DNA of 64,000 nucleotides from Lachnospira sp. (GCA_017621205.1 JAGATQ010000051.1:90065-154064), one strand, 5' to 3'. Shown: positions 16,366 through 25,476, numbered from the stretch's first letter. Notes: generated from the letters alone by a model not told the origin. Numbers and translations are program-made.

Positions 16366-18201
16366 TTATTTTTCCTCCTCATCCGGCTCCTTTGTCAAAG
16401 AACGGATATATAGCTGTTCCTCATCTGTATCTAGTTCCTCCCTCAGAGAATCAATAAACATCCGCTCCTCCTCATATTCCTCTTCCTCGTACTCTCTCTC
16501 GTCAAAGGAAAAATCAAACAGCCCTGCTTCTATATTAGAAAGCACCACCATCAACCGTTTTCTGATATGCTCAATCTTTGCCTCGTTCCCCTCTGACAGT
16601 ACCCGGTCAAAATAATCAATAATACCTGCAATATAATTTCTTACATCTCCCGATGTTTCCCGGTACAATGCATTCGCCAATGTAATAAGATACTGGTTTT
16701 CCTCCTTGGATTTCGGGTCTTTTTTCAATTCAGTGAGCTTTTCCATCTGTTTCTGAAGCTCCTTGTCTGACAATCCAAGCTCTTTGTTGACAATAGTTTT
16801 CTGGTAAGTCATCCGGGTGGATTCCACCTCTACATCCACGTCCAGTATACCGTTGATATCGTATGTAAACCGTACCTTTATCTTTTCCTCACCTGCAGGG
16901 CGTGGTTTGACCTTAACAGACATCTTCCCCAGATGTATGTTGTTTTTCGCATAGTATTCATCCCCTTGATAAATATTGAGTTCAATTTCCCTCTGATTGT
17001 TGTGTGCCGTTGTATAGTAGTCCCATTTACTGATAGGCAGCACAGAATTGCGGGAAATAATAGGGGAAAAATATGGGTTGGCTATATCGGATTCATTGTG
17101 TGTGTCTACCCCCAGTGAAAATGGGCAGATATCCGTCATAACCAAATCTCTAATGTCTTCATTTCTGGATTTCATACCTGCATAATAGCCTAGCCCAAGT
17201 GCAACCGTCTCATCGGAATCTCCTGAGGTAAATAAATCCTTTTGAAGCAGATAATAAAGATACATGCTCACCACTGTCATCTTGCTGGAACCACCTACCA
17301 GCACAATCTTAGAAATATCCTCCAGGCGGAACTCACAATCATTCAGCACCTGCCGTATCGGCTTTTTCATCCGGCTGAATATCTTTGCAGAAATCTCCAC
17401 CAGCTTCTCCTGGGTCAGGGAAACAGTCCCCTTCACCGCATCCAAATCAAGAGAAATCTCTGCCTCCCTATCGACAGACAGCTTCTTTTTAAGCTGCTCT
17501 GCCTTGCGGAGCACAATAGACTGATCCTGCTTGGACAACTTTTTGTACTCCTTTCCTAACTCCTTACAGATATACTTTGCAATCACATCGTCAAAATCGC
17601 TGCCACCAAGATGATTATCTCCGCTCACTGCATTTACACTAATGACATTATCAAAGCATTCCACAATGGATACATCCAGTGTTCCACCACCAAAGTCAAA
17701 TACCATATAGATACAGTCTTCCTCTTCCTCCTCCATGCGGCATGCCAAGGCTGCTGCCGAGGGCTCATTAATCAACCGTTCCACCTTAACACCCGCAATC
17801 TCTCCTGCCCGCTTCGTCGCTTTCCTGCGGACGTCATCAAAATAGGCAGGAACCGAGATAATGACCTCCTCTATATCCTCCTTCAACTCTCGTCTGGCAT
17901 CCTCCACGAGCTTTTTAATGACAAAGGCAGATAACTCCTCCGGCTGATACTTCCCTCCGCGCAAGCTGTAGCTTTTTTTAAGACCCATGGAGCGTTTAAA
18001 TACACTTACTGTATTATCCGGGTCAACAATTAAAAGCTCTTTAGCTGATTTGCCCACAATTACTTCCTTGTCCTTGTTGATATGTACGACACTCGGGGTG
18101 AGATATTCGCCAAACTCATTGGGAATTAACTCACTTTTCCCGTTCCGGTAAACAGCAATCAAGCTGTTAGTGGTTCCTAAATCAATTCCTACAATTGCCA
18201 T
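16366..18201 (-). CDS. Divergent Hsp70 (DnaK-family) chaperone
   Basis: A 611-aa Hsp70 with VGIDLGTTNSLIAVYRNG at the N-terminus, IISVPAYFDDVRRKATKRA, RLINEPSAAALACR, MVFDFGGGTLDVSIVE and VLVGGSSKMTVVSMYL, so the nucleotide-binding domain is complete. The substrate-binding part is shorter than in housekeeping DnaK and ends in an acidic Glu-rich tail. It lies outside a grpE-dnaK-dnaJ cluster, has no CIRCE element upstream, and is paired with a membrane J protein, so it is probably a specialised paralogue rather than the main DnaK. The start is 33 bp after an unknown small gene, with AAGGAG upstream. Confidence 0.88.
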   Translation of the reverse strand: MAIVGIDLGTTNSLIAVYRNGKSELIPNEFGEYLTPSVVHINKDKEVIVGKSAKELLIVDPDNTVSVFKRSMGLKKSYSLRGGKYQPEELSAFVIKKLVEDARRELKEDIEEVIISVPAYFDDVRRKATKRAGEIAGVKVERLINEPSAAALACRMEEEEEDCIYMVFDFGGGTLDVSIVECFDNVISVNAVSGDNHLGGSDFDDVIAKYICKELGKEYKKLSKQDQSIVLRKAEQLKKKLSVDREAEISLDLDAVKGTVSLTQEKLVEISAKIFSRMKKPIRQVLNDCEFRLEDISKIVLVGGSSKMTVVSMYLYYLLQKDLFTSGDSDETVALGLGYYAGMKSRNEDIRDLVMTDICPFSLGVDTHNESDIANPYFSPIISRNSVLPISKWDYYTTAHNNQREIELNIYQGDEYYAKNNIHLGKMSVKVKPRPAGEEKIKVRFTYDINGILDVDVEVESTRMTYQKTIVNKELGLSDKELQKQMEKLTELKKDPKSKEENQYLITLANALYRETSGDVRNYIAGIIDYFDRVLSEGNEAKIEHIRKRLMVVLSNIEAGLFDFSFDEREYEEEEYEEERMFIDSLREELDTDEEQLYIRSLTKEPDEEEK

Positions 18202-18234
18202 GTTTTTTCTCCTTGTTGTTTGTGCTTATCAATA

Positions 18235-18462
18235 TTATATGTGACTCTTATTGTGAGCTACGTTATATTCCTGCTTCAATTCCTCCACCAAATATTCATC
18301 ACTTCTGCAATGCATATCTGATATTCCCTCACTTACTTCCTGATAGGTAAGAGAGTGATAAAAAAAATCTATAGCCTCCCGATTATTTATTCCTGTCTGC
18401 TCTGCAAATTTTTCAACTATCCGTACATACTTCTTTTGTAATAAAATAGGATTAGCTTCCAT
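18235..18462 (-). CDS. Small protein, DUF3791-like, in the DUF3990 module
   Basis: A 75-aa protein (starting MEANPILLQKKYVRIVEKFA) with no recognised catalytic motif. It abuts the DUF3990 gene (stop to start 0-1 bp) and its length and FAEQTGINNREAIDFFYHSL segment resemble DUF3791-type small partners. It probably belongs to the toxin-antitoxin-like set and may neutralise the DUF3990 protein. Function unproven. Confidence 0.6.
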   Translation of the reverse strand: MEANPILLQKKYVRIVEKFAEQTGINNREAIDFFYHSLTYQEVSEGISDMHCRSDEYLVEELKQEYNVAHNKSHI

Positions 18463-18939
18463 TTAAATCTCCTCACTTTTTAAAAACACAAGATAATTCT
18501 TCATCATCTCTTGATTCCGAATACATATCTGTGAATTGGGTTTCATATATCGTAACCTTTTAATTGCTTCCTGCTTTTCAATCAATCCGTCGAAAAAAAG
18601 CTCTATTGTATTAAACACCTTATCATTCGCAACACCACCGATAACAACGTCAAAGGTACTCTTATCATTGGCATTTCTGCAAGCCAGAATAAAATCCAGC
18701 CATTCATTGTTATACTTATCAAATTCTATAATCTGAAAAGTCTCCCTGCAGGCATCCAGATTAAATTCATATATTGACACTACTCCATGTCCATTACGTT
18801 TTTTAAATCTAGCTGCCCATTTTTCAGCTTGTTCTTTATAAGCAGTAACATAAAAACCCTTTCCAAAATCCACATTATCCCTTGAATGGTAAATGTCTGG
18901 TGATTCCACCCGCATGGATGAACCATGATATACAATCAT
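18463..18939 (-). CDS. DUF3990 protein, putative ADP-ribosyltransferase-like toxin
   Basis: A 158-aa protein opening MIVYHGSSMRVESPDIYHSR, then DNVDFGKGFYVTAYKEQAEKW. The YHGS and DFGKGFYVT blocks are the DUF3990 signature and resemble the NAD-binding H-x-[ST] region and central strand of ADP-ribosyltransferase folds. Proteins of this family are encoded between small DUF3791 genes, an arrangement typical of toxin-antitoxin loci. The gene overlaps its upstream partner by 4 bp. The cellular target is unknown. Confidence 0.8.
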   Translation of the reverse strand: MIVYHGSSMRVESPDIYHSRDNVDFGKGFYVTAYKEQAEKWAARFKKRNGHGVVSIYEFNLDACRETFQIIEFDKYNNEWLDFILACRNANDKSTFDVVIGGVANDKVFNTIELFFDGLIEKQEAIKRLRYMKPNSQICIRNQEMMKNYLVFLKSEEI

Positions 18940-19160
18940 TCCGTCACTCCCTGTTCTCTCATATAAGCAATAATATCTTCAACAATATATTCTTTGCTCT
19001 GTGTGTGCAGTGTTTCATAATTGGTAATAATGTATTCATCTAAAATATCACTGTCCTCTGCAAGCATCTGATACACTTCATCACCCGTTTTCCCAAGCTT
19101 ACATGCAATATTTTCAATACAGAATATGGAAAATTCCAATTCATTTTTATCAAGTGCCAT
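18936..19160 (-). CDS. DUF3791 protein, putative antitoxin partner
   Basis: About 74 aa from the chosen start MALDKNELEFSIFCIENIAC, which is the standard DUF3791 opening, with SDILDEYIITNYETLHTQSK and EDIIAYMREQGVTE after it. An ATG up to eight codons earlier is possible; GGGGGTG lies 9 nt before the chosen one. It overlaps the DUF3990 gene by 4 bp, so the two are translationally coupled. Its role as antitoxin is inferred from gene arrangement. Confidence 0.78.
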   Translation of the reverse strand: MALDKNELEFSIFCIENIACKLGKTGDEVYQMLAEDSDILDEYIITNYETLHTQSKEYIVEDIIAYMREQGVTE

Positions 19161-19272
19161 AACCATTCGCACCCCCATAACCAAATGTTAATTTTTTTTA
19201 TTTTACCACAGCTCGCTTCCCTCATAAAGAATATTTTTATCTAATTGCAAAACTTGCATCCGTTAGTTCAAA

Positions 19273-19302
19273 AAAGGCTCCCGGAATAATCCGAAAGCCT
19301 TT
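19273..19302 (-). terminator. Terminator of the TetR-HypB-HypA-DUF5692 operon
   Basis: AAAGGCT/AGCCTTT and CGGA/TCCG pair around a short AT loop; on the minus strand the stem runs into TTTTTT. It lies about 100 bp after the DUF5692 stop codon. Confidence 0.75.
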
Positions 19303-19398
19303 ATAAACTGATTCACTCTTCACATTGTAAAAATCCTTGGTATCCCTATCAATACCCTGCCCTTGTCACTACATTCTGAAAATCCATTATATCTATTA

Positions 19399-20436
19399 CT
19401 ATTTTGCTCTTGCCATAGCCTCCTTAAAGTCCTTCGTATCCTTAAAGATTTCATTCTTCCAAGGATTCTTCTTCTGCTCCTTCGCACGCTTCAGAATATA
19501 AGCAAAGACAAATACATTAACCATAATGGATGCTACAGAAATCAAGCCCTGTGCTGTCGGCTCTGCCACCGTCGGCATGTTTTGACCCATGGCTGCTGCA
19601 ATTCCGCCTTCTCCATATACGGAGGTTACCGTCGTAAATCTGCTGGCATCCTGGAATAATGGAAATACTTGTGCAAACATACACCACAGTGCCAGTGTAT
19701 TGGCACGGTTCTGAATCCAGCCACCCTTGTTCCAAAGTGCTGCTGCAAATGTAGGTGCAAGTAACAGTGCAAGACCACAATACCATGAATGGGTAGGCAG
19801 ATTGAGATACGTATACTGGAAGTTCCATACATCATACGCCAGTACATATACCCATATCATATCCGGCCACAGCATATCCTGCTTATTCTTGGAGGAATAG
19901 ATTCCCCACCAGCCAGTCATACAGAAGATATTAATAATACCCGCCAGACCATTTAACACATTCCACCAGCCGCCGTACAGCCATACACCCTCGGAGGATA
20001 ACCACCAGCCCCCTGCCAGTGAACCTGCCCGGACTGCGGATTCAAAATCAGAAACAACAGCAATGAGAATGTTAATCGCTACAATGGCAAATGGAAATAC
20101 CTTAAACCATTCTACTTTGCCAAGCTTTCCCCAGTGATACTTTAAAATCATGAAGCCGATACATCCTGCTGTTGCAGCATAGAGCTTAGCATAATGGAAC
20201 CAGCTGTTCATGTGTACATAGGTATCGTTGTTCAGTGCCCATTCTGCTCCCATCGCTGCACCGACATAAATCGCAATAAAATATACTGTCAATACTGCCG
20301 GAAGTACAAAGAAACATGCGATTCCCCCTGCTTTAGAACGACGTGCTATTTCGTTCATCACAACCAGTCCGGCAAATACCAGAAGCCATCCTAATAGCTG
20401 CCATCCTGCTGTCTCACCATAAATTTGAAAAAACAT
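19399..20436 (-). CDS. DUF5692 family polytopic membrane protein
   Basis: A 345-aa, very Trp-rich membrane protein with about nine helices. Examples are LLGWLLVFAGLVVMNEIARR at the N-terminus and the WLYGGWWNVLNGLAGIINIF and MIWVYVLAYDVWNF segments. It matches the DUF5692 family by its repeated WW motifs. No function is known. It is the last gene of the operon with HypA, a large Fe-S oxidoreductase and HypB (25 bp after the hypA stop), so it may be a channel, transporter or membrane partner of that redox system. The start has AAAGGAGAG upstream. Confidence 0.8.
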   Translation of the reverse strand: MFFQIYGETAGWQLLGWLLVFAGLVVMNEIARRSKAGGIACFFVLPAVLTVYFIAIYVGAAMGAEWALNNDTYVHMNSWFHYAKLYAATAGCIGFMILKYHWGKLGKVEWFKVFPFAIVAINILIAVVSDFESAVRAGSLAGGWWLSSEGVWLYGGWWNVLNGLAGIINIFCMTGWWGIYSSKNKQDMLWPDMIWVYVLAYDVWNFQYTYLNLPTHSWYCGLALLLAPTFAAALWNKGGWIQNRANTLALWCMFAQVFPLFQDASRFTTVTSVYGEGGIAAAMGQNMPTVAEPTAQGLISVASIMVNVFVFAYILKRAKEQKKNPWKNEIFKDTKDFKEAMARAK

Positions 20437-20461
20437 ACGAATCTCTCCTTTCCTTTTTTAC

Positions 20462-20806
20462 CTACTCCACCTCTATTTCCTTAATATTGAACTCATTTCC
20501 CTGCAGGAGGTACGTCTCCTCACTGCCACAATGGGGGCATACTTTACCGTATTCCACCGTGGGATAGGTTTTTTCACAACCTTCACAAAACGTAACCGCA
20601 GGAAGTGTTTCAACAATAAGTTCCGAATCCATAAACAGCGGACGCTTGGCTGCCGCCCATTTCCAACAGCTTTGTAAATATGGCTCAATCACTGTAGAAA
20701 CCTCGCCCAGCTCCAGCGTTACCCTGTGAATCTTAGTGACCTCATTATCCGCTGCCACCTTCTCAAGATGGTCCATAATATGAAATGTTACACCTAATTC
20801 GTGCAT
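20462..20806 (-). CDS. hypA: HypA/HybF nickel-insertion accessory protein
   Basis: A 114-aa protein starting MHELGVTFHIMD, with the N-terminal Met-His-Glu used for nickel binding, a C-terminal zinc site of two CxxC pairs (CEGC and CPHC), and the LELGEVSTVIEPYLQSCW block. HypA delivers Ni to [NiFe] hydrogenase or other nickel enzymes together with HypB. No hydrogenase structural gene is in the window. It sits 14 bp after the oxidoreductase stop codon. Confidence 0.93.
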   Translation of the reverse strand: MHELGVTFHIMDHLEKVAADNEVTKIHRVTLELGEVSTVIEPYLQSCWKWAAAKRPLFMDSELIVETLPAVTFCEGCEKTYPTVEYGKVCPHCGSEETYLLQGNEFNIKEIEVE

Positions 20807-20820
20807 ATTCGTATTCCCTT

Positions 20821-23619
20821 TTATTCCTTGCTACTCTTTTTCCTCTTAAATTTCAGCTTAATGGACTGCTTTGCCATATTCGGCAAAATGTATTTGAGCT
20901 TCTCCTCCGATGTACGCATCACAGATGCTCCCGGAAGCTCCCGGTGAAGCTTGATGGCATCAAACATACATTTCGTAGTACAAACTCCACAGCCAATACA
21001 TTTATTCGGGTCTACAACAGACGCTCCACAAGAAAGACATCTCGATGCCTCCGCCTGAACCTGCTTCTCTGTAAGAGAGTGCGACAAATCCCGAAAGGTC
21101 TGTGCCTGCTCTTTGGCATCCGCCTTTTTAGGGCTCTGTCGTTTGGCTTTATCATATTCAGGAACCGTAATATTCCCCTTGTCAAGCTCAACAAAATCCC
21201 GACGGTTTCTTCCAATAGTTAGTGTGCAATGCTCATGCACATACCGGTGCAGGGAAATGGCACCTTCCCTTCCGGCAGCAATGGCATCAATGGCAAATTT
21301 CGGTCCCGTATAGACATCACCACCGACAAAAATATCCGGCTCCGAGGTCTGATAGGTTAAACGGTTGGCAAGTGCACCACCGTTCGGTCTGCACTCCACA
21401 TGCAAGCCATTCAGCATATTGCCCCAGTCAACTGCCTGACCCACAGAGAATATAACAGCACCACAGGAAACCGTTATGGTCTCCTCTTCATCATAAACTG
21501 GCGCAAAGCGTCCCTGTTCATCCAATACCCGAACACATTTCTTAAATACAACTCCGGTTACCTTACCGTCCTCACTGAGAACCTCCTTTGGTCCCCAGCC
21601 ACAATTGATTTCAACCTGTTCCTCCTGTGCCTCAGCAATCTCCTCCTCACTGGCAGGCATTTCCTCTCTCTGCTCCAGACAATACATCAAAACCTTGCCA
21701 TCACCACATCTTGTAGCTGTTCTGGCCGCATCAATCGCCACATTGCCACCACCGACAACGACCACATCTGATGAAAGTTCAAAGGCTTCCTTCTCACTTG
21801 CTTCCCGCAAGAAATCAACTGCCGTATATACTCCATTAGCATTCTCGTTCGGAATTCCCGGTTTTCTGCCCTTCTGACATCCAATTGCTACATAAAAGCC
21901 TTTATAACCCTGCTCTCTCAACTCTTCAATCGTAATATCCTTACCGACCTCAACACCACACTGGAAGGTAACCCCAAGCTCCTTGATAACTGCAATCTCT
22001 GCCGCCAGCAAATCTTTTTCCAGCTTGTAAGACGGAATTCCATAGCGAAGCATTCCACCCGGCTCATCACTTTTTTCAAATACAGTTGGTTTATAGCCGG
22101 TTAAAGCAAGATAATAAGCACATGATAAGCCCGCAGGTCCGGAACCAATTATCGCTATTTTCTCATTAAAGCCTCCCTGCAGAGATGGAATCGTTGGCTT
22201 GGGAATGTATCTTGTCTTGGCATCTAAATCCCGCTCTGCCACAAACCGCTTTACCTCATCAATGGCAACCGCTTCGTCAACGCTTCCTCTCGTACAGGCA
22301 TCCTCGCAGCGACGGTTACAGACATGCCCACAAACCGCCGGCAAGGGGTTATCTTTTTTTATGAGTGCCAATGCATCTTCATAGCGTCCTTCCTTTGCCA
22401 ATTGCAGATATCCCTGTACCGCAATATGTGCCGGACAGGCTGTCTTACATGGTGCCGTTCCTGTATCATAGCAGTTAATACGGTTCGTATCCCTGTAGTT
22501 ATGCGACCACATGTGTTCGCCCCAAGGCTGGTCTTTTGGAAGTGGAATTCTAGGATAGGTAATGTCGCACCCCTCCTTATCGCAAAGCTTCTGTCCCAGC
22601 TTTACCGCTCCTGCCGGACAGCTTTCCACACACTTTCCACAGGCAACACACTTATCCTTCTCTACATTGGCAATGTATGCGGAACGGGACATGTTGGGGG
22701 TATTAAATAACTGGGATGTCCGCAGGGCATAACATACATTGACATTGCAGTTACAGATTGCAAAAATCTTATTTTTTCCATCAATATTGGTAATCTGATG
22801 GACAAATCCATTCTCCTCTGCCTGTTTAAATATATCCAGTGCCTCTTCCTTAGTGATATAGCGTCCATCCTTCTGGGTCTCCACAACATAATCTGCCATG
22901 TCACCAACAGCAATGCACCATCCCTCCGGGTCATCTGCGCAGCCCTCGTCATGGGTCAGACGGGAACGCCTGCAGGAGCATGGACTGGAAGCATACTGAC
23001 CCTCATACTTATCAAGCCAGTAAGAAATATGTTCCAAATCAATGGATTCATTCTCCATCTCAATTGCCTTTTCCACCGGAATAACATGCATTCCGATTCC
23101 GGCTCCTCCCTCTGGCACAAAGGGCGTAATCTTCTCCAGTGGCAGCCGTGACATGTGCTCAAAGAAAATACCCATCTCCGGGTTGGATTTCAGAATGCTG
23201 GCATTCATATTGAAAAATTCCGCACAGCCGGGCACATACATCGGCAGCACATACTGTAGTTCGTGGGCTTCATTTTCCCAGTTGTATTCCAGAAGTCCTT
23301 TGCGTGCCATCTCGTCCAGCAATTCCTCACATTTGTCCTCCTCCAGACCGGAAAGCTTTACCATCTGTGCCAGCGTCTTCGGCTTACGAACACCCATTTT
23401 TAAGGCAAGCTCTGCCTCTTCATCCGTCACGACCCCTGCAAGCCCCCAGTATTCCGGGTCTTCTCTCGTAATCTTTTCAAGTCCCAGCTTTTGCGGGATT
23501 CTGTCCGTAATCATTTTCCCAAGCTTCGCAATCGGCTCCCGGAATGGTTCCTCCGGATTCGGTGAAAATTTCGGATATTCATAATCCGGATACAACTCCT
23601 TGTCTAACTCTTTCTCCAT
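20821..23619 (-). CDS. FAD-dependent oxidoreductase with ferredoxin domains (GltD/NfnB-like)
   Basis: A 932-aa soluble redox enzyme. Residues 1-300 are a unique Cys-containing region (YASSPCSCRRSRLTHDEGC and ICNCNVNVCYALR). At about 315-345 is a 4Fe-4S ferredoxin motif CVACGKCVESCPAG. A GltD-type Fe-S helical segment follows (CKTACPAHIAVQGYLQLAK, then VCGHVCNRRCEDACTR). Next are FAD- and NAD(P)-binding Rossmann motifs (IIGSGPAGLSCAYYLALTGY and VVVVGGGNVAIDAARTA) and GGDVYTGPKFAIDAIAAGR. A further ferredoxin motif CIGCGVCTTKCMFDAIKL lies near the C-terminus. It probably moves electrons between NAD(P)H and a low-potential acceptor. It is in one operon with hypB and hypA, an unusual partnership. 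Confidence 0.85.
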   Translation of the reverse strand: MEKELDKELYPDYEYPKFSPNPEEPFREPIAKLGKMITDRIPQKLGLEKITREDPEYWGLAGVVTDEEAELALKMGVRKPKTLAQMVKLSGLEEDKCEELLDEMARKGLLEYNWENEAHELQYVLPMYVPGCAEFFNMNASILKSNPEMGIFFEHMSRLPLEKITPFVPEGGAGIGMHVIPVEKAIEMENESIDLEHISYWLDKYEGQYASSPCSCRRSRLTHDEGCADDPEGWCIAVGDMADYVVETQKDGRYITKEEALDIFKQAEENGFVHQITNIDGKNKIFAICNCNVNVCYALRTSQLFNTPNMSRSAYIANVEKDKCVACGKCVESCPAGAVKLGQKLCDKEGCDITYPRIPLPKDQPWGEHMWSHNYRDTNRINCYDTGTAPCKTACPAHIAVQGYLQLAKEGRYEDALALIKKDNPLPAVCGHVCNRRCEDACTRGSVDEAVAIDEVKRFVAERDLDAKTRYIPKPTIPSLQGGFNEKIAIIGSGPAGLSCAYYLALTGYKPTVFEKSDEPGGMLRYGIPSYKLEKDLLAAEIAVIKELGVTFQCGVEVGKDITIEELREQGYKGFYVAIGCQKGRKPGIPNENANGVYTAVDFLREASEKEAFELSSDVVVVGGGNVAIDAARTATRCGDGKVLMYCLEQREEMPASEEEIAEAQEEQVEINCGWGPKEVLSEDGKVTGVVFKKCVRVLDEQGRFAPVYDEEETITVSCGAVIFSVGQAVDWGNMLNGLHVECRPNGGALANRLTYQTSEPDIFVGGDVYTGPKFAIDAIAAGREGAISLHRYVHEHCTLTIGRNRRDFVELDKGNITVPEYDKAKRQSPKKADAKEQAQTFRDLSHSLTEKQVQAEASRCLSCGASVVDPNKCIGCGVCTTKCMFDAIKLHRELPGASVMRTSEEKLKYILPNMAKQSIKLKFKRKKSSKE

Positions 23620-23652
23620 TGCGCTTCCTCCCTTCTTTACTTTAGTGTATTT

Positions 23653-23695
23653 AGGTAATTGCGAAATTATTAATTGCGGATACGATAGTCATAGT
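23653..23695. repeat. Half copy of the MITE-like G element (G4)
   Basis: About 43 bp (TTAGGTAATTGCGAAATTAT, then TAATTGCGGATACGATAGTC) match one end of copy G3 almost exactly when G3 is read in reverse. The rest of the element is missing. It lies in the gap between hypB and the oxidoreductase gene within the operon. Confidence 0.65.
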
Positions 23696-23702
23696 TTCTC
23701 AA

Positions 23703-24371
23703 CTATCCTCTCCAGTTGGCAATCTCATTGCGTAACCACTGTGCCCAGACGTCAATTCCTTCTCCTGTTTTGGCACAAATCGGAATCACCCTGGCATCGG
23801 GATTTCTCTTATGAACATATTGCTCCACCAGCTCCATATCAAAATCAAAGTAGGGCAATACATCAATTTTATTTATCAGAACTACATCGCAGATTTGAAA
23901 CATCAAAGGATACTTTAACGGTTTGTCATGTCCCTCTGGGACAGAAAGTATCATGGCATTTTTCGACGCTCCCGTATCAAACTCCGCAGGACATACAAGA
24001 TTGCCCACATTCTCCAAAATTGCCAGTTCCACATCCCCGACCTCAAGCCCTTCCACTCCCTGCCGGGTCATCTCTGCGTCCAGATGGCACATTCCTCCGG
24101 TATGCAGCTGGATGGATTTGACACCGCTTTCTGCAATCACTCTGGCATCCACATCGGAATCAATATCCGCCTCCATGACACCAATCTTAAATTCATCCTT
24201 TAACGCTTCAATGGTTCTCAGTAGCGTTGTCGTCTTTCCCGAACCGGGCGAGGACATTAGATTTAACAAAAAAACGCCCTTCTCCTTAAGCTCTGCCCGA
24301 AGCTCCTCTGCACGCTTATCGTTATCAGCAAAGACACTCTCTTTAATTTCTAATACTCTTATGTCTCCCAT
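23703..24371 (-). CDS. hypB: HypB GTPase, nickel-insertion accessory protein
   Basis: About 222 aa. G-protein P-loop SSPGSGKTT (residues 40-48), metal site C95-H96 in HTGGMCHLDAEM, NVGNLVCPAEFDTGA with C127, and the guanine motif INKIDVLP. It drives nickel loading with HypA. It lacks the His-rich N-terminal nickel store seen in some homologues. I place the start at MGDIRVLEIKE because the ATG follows the tetR stop codon (TGAGATG), indicating translational coupling; an earlier in-frame ATG eight codons upstream overlaps tetR. Confidence 0.9.
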   Translation of the reverse strand: MGDIRVLEIKESVFADNDKRAEELRAELKEKGVFLLNLMSSPGSGKTTTLLRTIEALKDEFKIGVMEADIDSDVDARVIAESGVKSIQLHTGGMCHLDAEMTRQGVEGLEVGDVELAILENVGNLVCPAEFDTGASKNAMILSVPEGHDKPLKYPLMFQICDVVLINKIDVLPYFDFDMELVEQYVHKRNPDARVIPICAKTGEGIDVWAQWLRNEIANWRG

Positions 24372-24372
24372 C

Positions 24373-24930
24373 TCACACCCGCTTTCTGATTCCATTCATA
24401 ATTACTCTAACCATTTCCTCTTTGCCTTCCTCGTAGGTCAATCCATTCTCAACCAGAATCCGGCTATCCATAAATTTCCTTACCGTTCCTTCCACCATAG
24501 CCATTACAATAGGCAGGGACACCTGTGCAATCTTATCCTCCTGCATCCCCTTCTTCAGATACTCCTCTACCAGCTTCCAGCCCCTATTCACGGATTCCAT
24601 CAAACGCTTGTAAGGCTTTGGATATTTTTCCGCTAAATCATGCATCCCGCTAAGACCGATATTGTGGTACTTCGTGGGAAGTGCACAAAGAAGCTGCTCC
24701 ACCTTCCCAACCACATCAAGACTTTCGTCCGCCTCTATCTCCTCCTGCATCTTAAGAAAATCCTCCGAATATCTGTCTGCGATTCCCATTAAAACCGCCT
24801 GCTTGCTTTCAAAAACCGTGTAAATTGTCTTCTTACTGATTCCCATGCTCTTAGCAACGTCATTCATGGTGAATTTCAGACCGTTTTTTGTAAATTCTGC
24901 AATTGCTGTATCAATTATTTTTTCTCTCAT
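24373..24930 (-). CDS. TetR/AcrR-family transcriptional regulator
   Basis: A 185-aa repressor-type protein. The helix-turn-helix is at residues 20-45 (FTMNDVAKSMGISKKTIYTV), preceded by EKIIDTAIAEFTKNGLK. The C-terminal ligand-binding domain is unassigned. It is the first gene of the HypB-oxidoreductase-HypA-DUF5692 operon and is a natural candidate to control it. I see no clear operator palindrome in the bases right upstream. Confidence 0.88.
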   Translation of the reverse strand: MREKIIDTAIAEFTKNGLKFTMNDVAKSMGISKKTIYTVFESKQAVLMGIADRYSEDFLKMQEEIEADESLDVVGKVEQLLCALPTKYHNIGLSGMHDLAEKYPKPYKRLMESVNRGWKLVEEYLKKGMQEDKIAQVSLPIVMAMVEGTVRKFMDSRILVENGLTYEEGKEEMVRVIMNGIRKRV

Positions 24931-25072
24931 TATCAGACCCTCTTTTTTATAAAAAAACAGGAAACCAGAATTAATTTTTCGGTTTCCTTTATTTTATCAT
25001 ACTAGGTTTAGACTGTCAATTTATAACGTTGGTTTTCTTAATATAATTGTTTCAGTATGGGGGATTTTTATA

Positions 25073-25304
25073 GCATGGAATGGGGACACACTCTCAATTT
25101 GTTCCGTTGTACGAGAATAAGTATTTCTAGGATATTCCCATGAGGAATTATGTGCTGCCGCAACCGACGCACATTCGCCATCCATGACTCAGGTGCGTCT
25201 TTTCGGGACATCCAGTCCCGAAATTGCTGATTGCCAGAGGGAATATCAAGAAATGCTAATTCTCTCCCAAAGTCACAAATTGAGAGTGTGCCCCCATTCC
25301 ATGC
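25073..25304 (-). repeat. 235-bp structured palindrome, copy E (left half of pair E-F)
   Basis: A 232-bp unit. The outer stem (25073-25103 with 25274-25304) starts GCATGGAATGGGGACACACT and ends with its complement (one A-C mismatch). Core and tip hairpins match copy A, including GACGCAC/GTGCGTC and TTTCGGGAC/GTCCCGAAA. The outer stem bears no resemblance to that of copy F, its partner. Confidence 0.85.
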
Positions 25305-25476
25305 CCCTGAAGATTACTGACAAATCACTTTTTAAATGGAAACGAGGGTTAAACGAATTTATCCCCCTGTTATTATAGAAATGACATAGTTACAACCGCT
25401 CCATCCCAGATAATCCTTTCCAACCACTTGAACTATTAGAGATACGAACTTAGAAAGCTTATCTGCGACTTCAAGA

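Noticed and set aside
18202..18234. CIRCE heat-shock operator before the dnaK-like gene
   Set aside because: The TTAGCACTC-N9-GAGTGCTAA motif is absent; the gap is only 33 bp and holds just the ribosome site.
19399..24395. A [NiFe] hydrogenase maturation cluster
   Set aside because: Only HypA and HypB are present; there is no HypC-F and no structural subunit with the CxxC pairs of NiFe hydrogenase.
25184..25378. Frame of 64 codons across palindrome E
   Set aside because: Same reason as for copy B: the frame is not shared by other copies of the repeat.
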